Of a DNA stretch of 64,000 nucleotides, positions 59,458 to 64,000 are shown one piece after another. How positions within the stretch are numbered: the first letter of the stretch is position 1; the number at the start of each line of letters is the position of its first letter. The DNA is taken from NCBI GenBank assembly GCA_910578975.1, contig CAJTRZ010000005.1:62001-126000 (forward strand), in the 5' to 3' direction. A model generated the notes under the pieces. That model did no database searches. It saw only the letters and a list, made by a program, of their open reading frames with translations, and had not been told where the DNA came from. The stretch comes from an uncultured Eubacterium sp. (GTDB lineage Bacteria > Bacillota > Clostridia > Lachnospirales > Lachnospiraceae). Position numbers and translations under genes: made by a program.

Positions 59458-60051
59458 ATGATTAGAGTAGGTGTTTTGGTATCCGGCGGGGGTACAAATT
59501 TACAGGCGATTATTGATGCAGTAAGGAATGGAGATATAACGAATGCTTCTTTGGAAGTAGTTCTCAGTAATAAAAGGGATGCATATGCATTAACCAGAGC
59601 AGAAGATAACAATATTGCGGCAGAATGTGTCTGTATGAAAGACTATGAGACAAGGGATGATTTTAACAGGGCATTAATTGAAAGGATTGATGCATACAAT
59701 CTTGATTTAATTGTTCTTGCAGGATTTTTAGTTGTATTACCACCAGAGTTAATTGCAAAATATAGAAATAAAATTATTAATATACATCCGTCTTTGATTC
59801 CATCTTTTTGTGGAAATGGGTTTTATGGACTTCATGTACATGAAAAGGCATTGGAGCGTGGGGTTAAGGTGACTGGTGCAACAGTTCATTTTGTGGATGA
59901 GGGGACAGATACAGGTCCGATTATCTATCAGAAAGCTGTCGAGGTTTTACCGGGAGATACACCGGAAATATTACAGAAACGTGTTATGGAACAGGCGGAA
60001 TGGAAAATATTGCCTGCAGCTATTAATGCTATAGCGAATAGTGAATTATAA
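59458..60051 (+). CDS. purN: GAR formyltransferase
   Basis: A 197-residue transferase that adds formyl from 10-formyl-tetrahydrofolate to GAR. It begins VGVLVSGGGTNLQAIIDAV, has VLAGFLVVLPPEL, the catalytic HPSLIPSF with the preceding INIHPS, and GATVHFVDEGTDTGPIIYQ. Length is normal for PurN. The ATG has only GTGAAAG upstream, a modest ribosome-binding site. It lies 23 bp after purM and 21 bp before purD. Confidence 0.96.
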   Translation: MIRVGVLVSGGGTNLQAIIDAVRNGDITNASLEVVLSNKRDAYALTRAEDNNIAAECVCMKDYETRDDFNRALIERIDAYNLDLIVLAGFLVVLPPELIAKYRNKIINIHPSLIPSFCGNGFYGLHVHEKALERGVKVTGATVHFVDEGTDTGPIIYQKAVEVLPGDTPEILQKRVMEQAEWKILPAAINAIANSEL

Positions 60052-60072
60052 TATAAAGTAAAGAGGTACGTT

Positions 60073-61344
60073 ATGAAGGTTTTAATTGTAGGAAGTGGTG
60101 GAAGAGAACATGCGATTGCGACAGCAGTGGCAAAAAGTTCGAAAGTCAATAAAATATACTGTGCACCGGGAAATGCCGGTATCGGACAGATTGCAGAGTG
60201 TGTAAACATTGGTGCGATGGAGTTTGATAAATTAGTGGAGTTTGCCAGAGAGAAAGAAATAGATCTGACAGTTATCGGTATGGATGACCCATTGGTAGGT
60301 GGTATCGTAGATAAATTTGAAGAAGCAGGACTTCGTGTATTCGGACCAAGGAAGAATGCAGCTATATTAGAAGGTTCAAAAGCATTTTCAAAGGATTTAA
60401 TGAAAAAATACGATATTCCAACAGCAGGATATGAAAACTTTGATTCACCGGAAGCTGCAATGGAGTATCTTGAAACTTCAAAATATCCGATTGTTCTGAA
60501 AGCAGATGGTCTGGCACTTGGAAAAGGTGTTCTTATTTGCAATACGAAAGAGGAAGCCATGGATGGTGTTAAGGAATTAATGCTTGATAAGAAGTTTGGT
60601 AGTGCAGGAAATACGATTGTAATTGAGGAATTTATGACAGGCCGTGAGGTTTCCGTATTATCTTTTGTAGATGGAAAAACAATTAAGATTATGACATCAG
60701 CACAGGACCATAAGAGGGCAAAGGATGGAGACCAGGGATTAAATACCGGAGGAATGGGAACTTTTTCACCAAGTCCTTTCTATACAGAAGAAGTTGACGA
60801 ATTTTGTAAAAAATATATTTATCAGGCAACAGTAGATGCTATGGCTTCAGAGGGCAGAGAATTTAAGGGTATTATTTTCTTCGGACTGATGCTGACAGAA
60901 GAAGGTCCAAAGGTGCTGGAGTATAATGCCAGATTTGGAGACCCGGAAGCACAAGTTGTATTACCAAGAATGAAAAATGATATAATTGATGTATTTGAGG
61001 CATGTGTTGATGGCGAATTGGATAAAATAGATTTAGAGTTTGAAGATAATGCAGCCGTATGTGTGGTTTTAGCCAGTGACGGATATCCTGTTTCTTATGA
61101 AAAGGGATTTGAAATTAAGGGGCTGGAACAGTTTGATTATAAAGAAGGTTATTATGTTTTCCATGCGGGAACAGCTTTGAAAGATGGAAAAATGGTAACG
61201 AATGGCGGAAGAGTTCTTGGTGTTACTGCAAAGGGGAGCGACTTGAAAGAGGCAAGAGCAAATGCTTATGAAGCAACAAAACTCATTGATTTTGATAATA
61301 AGTATATGCGCAGCGATATCGGAAAAGCGATTGATGAAGCTTAA
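60073..61344 (+). CDS. purD: GAR synthetase
   Basis: A 423-residue ATP-grasp enzyme that joins phosphoribosylamine and glycine. It opens KVLIVGSGGREHAIATAV, and has KADGLALGKGVLIC, VLSFVDGKTIKIMTSAQDHK, GGMGTFSP and the metal-ligand VLEYNARFGDPEAQ. AAGAGGTACGTT precedes the ATG. It ends the purEMND run. The next gene, a membrane protein with an acidic tail, starts 106 bp later. Confidence 0.97.
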   Translation: MKVLIVGSGGREHAIATAVAKSSKVNKIYCAPGNAGIGQIAECVNIGAMEFDKLVEFAREKEIDLTVIGMDDPLVGGIVDKFEEAGLRVFGPRKNAAILEGSKAFSKDLMKKYDIPTAGYENFDSPEAAMEYLETSKYPIVLKADGLALGKGVLICNTKEEAMDGVKELMLDKKFGSAGNTIVIEEFMTGREVSVLSFVDGKTIKIMTSAQDHKRAKDGDQGLNTGGMGTFSPSPFYTEEVDEFCKKYIYQATVDAMASEGREFKGIIFFGLMLTEEGPKVLEYNARFGDPEAQVVLPRMKNDIIDVFEACVDGELDKIDLEFEDNAAVCVVLASDGYPVSYEKGFEIKGLEQFDYKEGYYVFHAGTALKDGKMVTNGGRVLGVTAKGSDLKEARANAYEATKLIDFDNKYMRSDIGKAIDEA

Positions 61345-61450
61345 ATAAAAAAGCAACAGTGAGTGATACTGTTAATATACGATAAAGAAAACAAAAGTGA
61401 AAAAGTGTATTGTGAATCAATTTAATGCGATACGTAGAAAGGAAAAAGAC

Positions 61451-63163
61451 ATGAAGAGAATAAAAAATCTGTTAATGATGACAGTTGCAGTATCTGCAAT
61501 GATGATTGCTATGGTCTTTTCGGTTAGTGCAGATGAGACTACAGATTTATCAGAAATGAAGGTATATGGTGTTAGTGCTTCGGGAAGTAAAACAGAAGTT
61601 CCTATGAGTTTTAATGCAACAACATATGAGTATGATTTGACAGTGAAGTCTGATGTAACATCTATTGAGATAGAGGCGAAGACAAAGGACAGTACTTCAA
61701 AATGGATTATAGAAAAAGACGGTATTAATACAAAGATGGATACAGGTATGAACAAGACTATCGTGGCTGTGACATCAAGGACAGGTGTTGTACAAAAGTA
61801 TACTTTAAATACAAAGAAATTGACAACAGCTGAGGAGGCTACGTATAAAGAGCCGGAAACAGAAGAAAATAAAGTTACAAAAAATACTGCCACTGATACG
61901 TCTGTAAAAGTCGGAAAATCTAAAATGAAAATCACTTCTTCCTTTGGAAGTGATAAAATTCCAGAAGGATTTAAGAAATCCACACAGAAGTATAAAGGTA
62001 AAAAATATACTGCAATTAAGGGTGAAGTAAAAGATATTACAGCTTTTTATCTTTATGGAGACGAGAATGAGGGATTTTATATTTATGATAAAGATAAGTT
62101 CTATGCAATGTCTAACATAAAGATAAAGAGTAGAATGTACACAATTGTACAACCAAAAGAAACCGATGGTATTGTTGAAGCATATAAGAAAAAGAAAGTG
62201 ACTATTATAGACCAGGAAGTTAAAGCATGGGCACTTGATGAAGAAGAAGGAATGTATCTTGTTTATGCAATGAACTGGAATGGAGATACAAACCTATACT
62301 GCTATGATGATAATGAAAAATGTTTTCAGAGATATCTTACTTCTTCCGATGCCAATAAGCAGTCAGAAGCGGCAGCAAAAGCTTATAATAAGCTGCAGAA
62401 AGATTATAATAAACTGGTAGATAAATATAATGTCTTAATTAAAATTTTGTGTGGTCTTGTAATATTAATTATTATATTAGTTTTCGTTGTGATAAATCTT
62501 GCTTTAAATAAGAAAGAGAAGAAGATTAAAAATGATGACAATTATTCATCAAATGTTGAAAGCAAGGAAAAGTTATCTAAAGCAGAAAAAAAGGCTGCAA
62601 AGAAAGCCAAAAAGAATCAGAAGTATGAACAGGATGATGACGACATTGATTCCGGAATTGCGATTGGGCAGGAGGAAGAAAGAAATCCAAAGGACGAATT
62701 AGAAGCAGGCATACAAGATGATTTGAATAAAATCGGTAATGAAATCGATGCAGAAATATCTGGAGAAATTTCAGAAGATGATGTTTCACCTATTGTAGAC
62801 TTAGAAGATGAAAAAAAATCAGAAGAAGTTGAAGCACTGGAAGATGATGAAAGTGAAGTTGAGAAAGTTCCAAAAAGAGGGATTCTTGGCAGAGCACCAA
62901 AATCAGTTCCGTATGGTGATGAACCGACTTTTGGAACAGATAAACAGTCTGAAGAAGGATTCTACGGTGGAGAAGTAGATGAAGAGGATGAGGTCTTTAT
63001 TGATATTGTAGATGATGACGATTTAAAAGATGCGAAGAATGATGCTGAGGTTTCTGAGAACGCAGATGATGAAGAGGACTTAAAAGAGACAATGAAATCA
63101 TTGTTACCGGATGAGCAGGATGATGACGATGATGATGATTTTCAGTTTATTGATTTAGATTAA
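61451..63163 (+). CDS. Surface protein with cadherin-like domain and acidic cytoplasmic tail
   Basis: About 570 residues. A signal peptide (about 1-28, ending SVSA) is followed by a cadherin-like beta-sandwich domain (about 30-120: LSEMKVYGVSASG, TYEYDLTVKSDVTSIEIEA, VQKYTLNTKK), then a strand-rich region and a coiled-coil-like helix. One membrane helix lies at about 333-355 (CGLVILIIILVFVVIN). The last 210 residues are lysine-rich and then strongly acidic, with many Asp/Glu runs to the C-terminus. The membrane span after the folded part indicates an exported domain outside and the acidic tail inside. The ATG at 61451 has AAAGGAAAAAG upstream and removes an unlikely 18-residue extension. Function is unknown. 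Confidence 0.75.
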   Translation: MKRIKNLLMMTVAVSAMMIAMVFSVSADETTDLSEMKVYGVSASGSKTEVPMSFNATTYEYDLTVKSDVTSIEIEAKTKDSTSKWIIEKDGINTKMDTGMNKTIVAVTSRTGVVQKYTLNTKKLTTAEEATYKEPETEENKVTKNTATDTSVKVGKSKMKITSSFGSDKIPEGFKKSTQKYKGKKYTAIKGEVKDITAFYLYGDENEGFYIYDKDKFYAMSNIKIKSRMYTIVQPKETDGIVEAYKKKKVTIIDQEVKAWALDEEEGMYLVYAMNWNGDTNLYCYDDNEKCFQRYLTSSDANKQSEAAAKAYNKLQKDYNKLVDKYNVLIKILCGLVILIIILVFVVINLALNKKEKKIKNDDNYSSNVESKEKLSKAEKKAAKKAKKNQKYEQDDDDIDSGIAIGQEEERNPKDELEAGIQDDLNKIGNEIDAEISGEISEDDVSPIVDLEDEKKSEEVEALEDDESEVEKVPKRGILGRAPKSVPYGDEPTFGTDKQSEEGFYGGEVDEEDEVFIDIVDDDDLKDAKNDAEVSENADDEEDLKETMKSLLPDEQDDDDDDDFQFIDLD

Positions 63164-63173
63164 CGTATGATGA

Positions 63174-63211
63174 TAAAGGGTAATTCTTGAATAACAAAGA
63201 ATTACCCTTTA
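63174..63211 (+). terminator. Terminator of the acidic-tail membrane protein gene
   Basis: TAAAGGGTAATTCTT (63174-63188) pairs with AAGAATTACCCTTTA (ending 63211). An AT-rich stretch follows. Confidence 0.8.
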
Positions 63212-63286
63212 TTTAAAAAAATTTTAAAATAATGGACACATTTTAGGAATATAATGTGGTTCTAAAAACATCATGGAGGAAGAGAC

Positions 63287-64000
63287 ATGGGAAGTAATAA
63301 GTTTACCAGACAGACAGTAGAGGCTATCGGTTATGCGAAAAATGCGGCTATTGATCTGGGGATGAATTACATTGGCACAGAGCATATATTAGCCGGAATA
63401 TCGAAAGTTACAGATGGTGTGGCAGCTAATATTTTATATAATTATAATTTAGTCTATAATGATATTATTTCTGCCATTGAAGAGGATATGGGAATAAAGT
63501 CAAAGGTTCGGTCGAAATCCAGAGCAAAGAATATTATGCCGTCTAACAGGGCACATTCGTTAATGGGAAGAGCTGCACAGGAAGCATTGGAGCAGGGGTT
63601 GCCACAGATTGGTACAGAACATCTGTTGTTAGCTATCATAGCAGATACTGACTGTGAGGCGTATTGCATTTTAGCCAGTTTTGGTGTTAATATGAAAAAA
63701 ATTTGTGCTGACATATTGAGACTTACCAACAGAGATGCCAGCGACGTAAAAAAATATATTAAATCTGAAAAAAAAGGCAGAGCAAATTCTAATACACAAA
63801 CTCCTACATTAGAGAAATACGGAAGGGATTTGACGGCAGAGGCGAAAGCCAATAAGCTGGATCCGGTTGTGGGGCGTGAAAATGAAATACAGAGAATTAT
63901 ACAGATTCTTAGCAGACGAACAAAGAATAATCCATGTCTGATGGGAGAGCCAGGAGTGGGAAAGACAGCGATTGTAGAAGCTATTGCCTGGCGTATTTGT
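63287..64000 (+). CDS. clpC: ATP-dependent Clp protease ATP-binding subunit ClpC (N-terminal part)
   Basis: 238 codons that run off the right edge. The N-terminal Clp repeat domain is clear (FTRQTVEAIGYAKNAA, IGTEHILAGI, then the second repeat LPQIGTEHLLLAI). A linker leads to AEANKLDPVVGRENEIQRI and the first Walker A, GEPGVGKTAIVEAIAWR. The protein is an unfoldase partner of ClpP, controlling protein quality and regulators such as the competence system. GGAGGAAGAGAC precedes the ATG. A TATAAT at 63250-63255 may be its -10, but no matching -35 was found. The gene continues beyond the window. Confidence 0.93.
   Translation, partial: MGSNKFTRQTVEAIGYAKNAAIDLGMNYIGTEHILAGISKVTDGVAANILYNYNLVYNDIISAIEEDMGIKSKVRSKSRAKNIMPSNRAHSLMGRAAQEALEQGLPQIGTEHLLLAIIADTDCEAYCILASFGVNMKKICADILRLTNRDASDVKKYIKSEKKGRANSNTQTPTLEKYGRDLTAEAKANKLDPVVGRENEIQRIIQILSRRTKNNPCLMGEPGVGKTAIVEAIAWRIC

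Overview
The window is a 64 kb, AT-rich (roughly one-third GC) stretch of an ordinary bacterial chromosome. The gene set points to a Clostridia-type Firmicute, most likely Lachnospiraceae. The evidence is DapL-type lysine biosynthesis, GatCAB, the long single-chain PurL, the PyrK/PyrD pair, strong AGGAGG ribosome-binding sites, LytTR/AgrC-like signalling and secreted GH-W/cysteine-repeat proteins. The family assignment is inferred from gene content; no rRNA or tRNA gene was seen.

Layout. 1-3.8 kb: the start of an L,D-transpeptidase-like gene leaving on the left, then glnA with an ANTAR-domain regulator, then dapL. 4.0-9.0 kb: a LytTR response regulator and AgrC-like kinase, followed by two near-duplicate LytTR-type promoters. 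The first drives a tiny transcription unit encoding a candidate 16-residue peptide; the second drives a secreted repeat/lysozyme-like protein. A secreted protein with two discoidin-like domains follows. 9.2-10.8 kb: a NYN-domain protein and a phosphoribosyltransferase-like protein. 10.9-18.4 kb: a minus-strand envelope-polysaccharide operon (ugd, a multi-pass membrane protein, a GT2 glycosyltransferase, a pyruvyltransferase/FrhB-like fusion, a YbhN-like membrane protein). 18.6-21.9 kb: gatCAB. 22-27 kb: an acetyltransferase, then purF, purB and purC. 27-30.4 kb: a trigger-factor-like lipoprotein, a YiiX/NlpC-type gene split by one in-frame stop, and a lipoprotein. 30.7-35.1 kb: the pantothenate/CoA operon (a DUF2520 reductase, panB, panC, panD, coaBC). 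35-38.9 kb: small lipoproteins, a GH25 lysozyme, an XRE regulator and a zinc-dependent phospholipase C-like protein. 38.9-41 kb: a radical-SAM/partner pair associated with DNA metabolism. 41-45 kb: purL. 45-46.8 kb: HdeD-like and DegV proteins. 46.9-55.6 kb: a pyrimidine operon with extra membrane and sugar-transfer genes (DUF2079 protein, a 34-residue membrane peptide, pyrC, pyrF, pyrK, pyrD, GT2), then pyrE and vanZ-like genes. 55.7-61.3 kb: an M29-like aminopeptidase, then purE, purM, purN and purD. 61.4-64 kb: a membrane protein with an acidic tail, and the start of clpC.

The biosynthetic genes form coherent pathways. Eight purine genes (F, B, C, L, E, M, N, D) lie in three places. Five pyrimidine genes (C, F, K, D, E) are almost contiguous. 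The CoA branch runs from ketoisovalerate to phosphopantetheine, with a DUF2520 protein in the place where a ketopantoate reductase is needed.

The most novel-looking signal is the LytTR regulon at 6.0-6.4 kb. Two promoters share a 9-bp direct repeat at 21-bp spacing (degenerate in one copy), a -35 box of TTGAAA, a 17-bp spacer, a TATAAA/G -10 box and a conserved palindrome at the RNA 5' end. One of them serves only a 16-codon ORF with its own terminator. Other notable items are three families of small intergenic palindromic (MITE-like) elements, possible RNA-level control upstream of purF and the pan operon, the pyruvyltransferase/FrhB fusion, and a single in-frame amber codon in a secreted protein gene.
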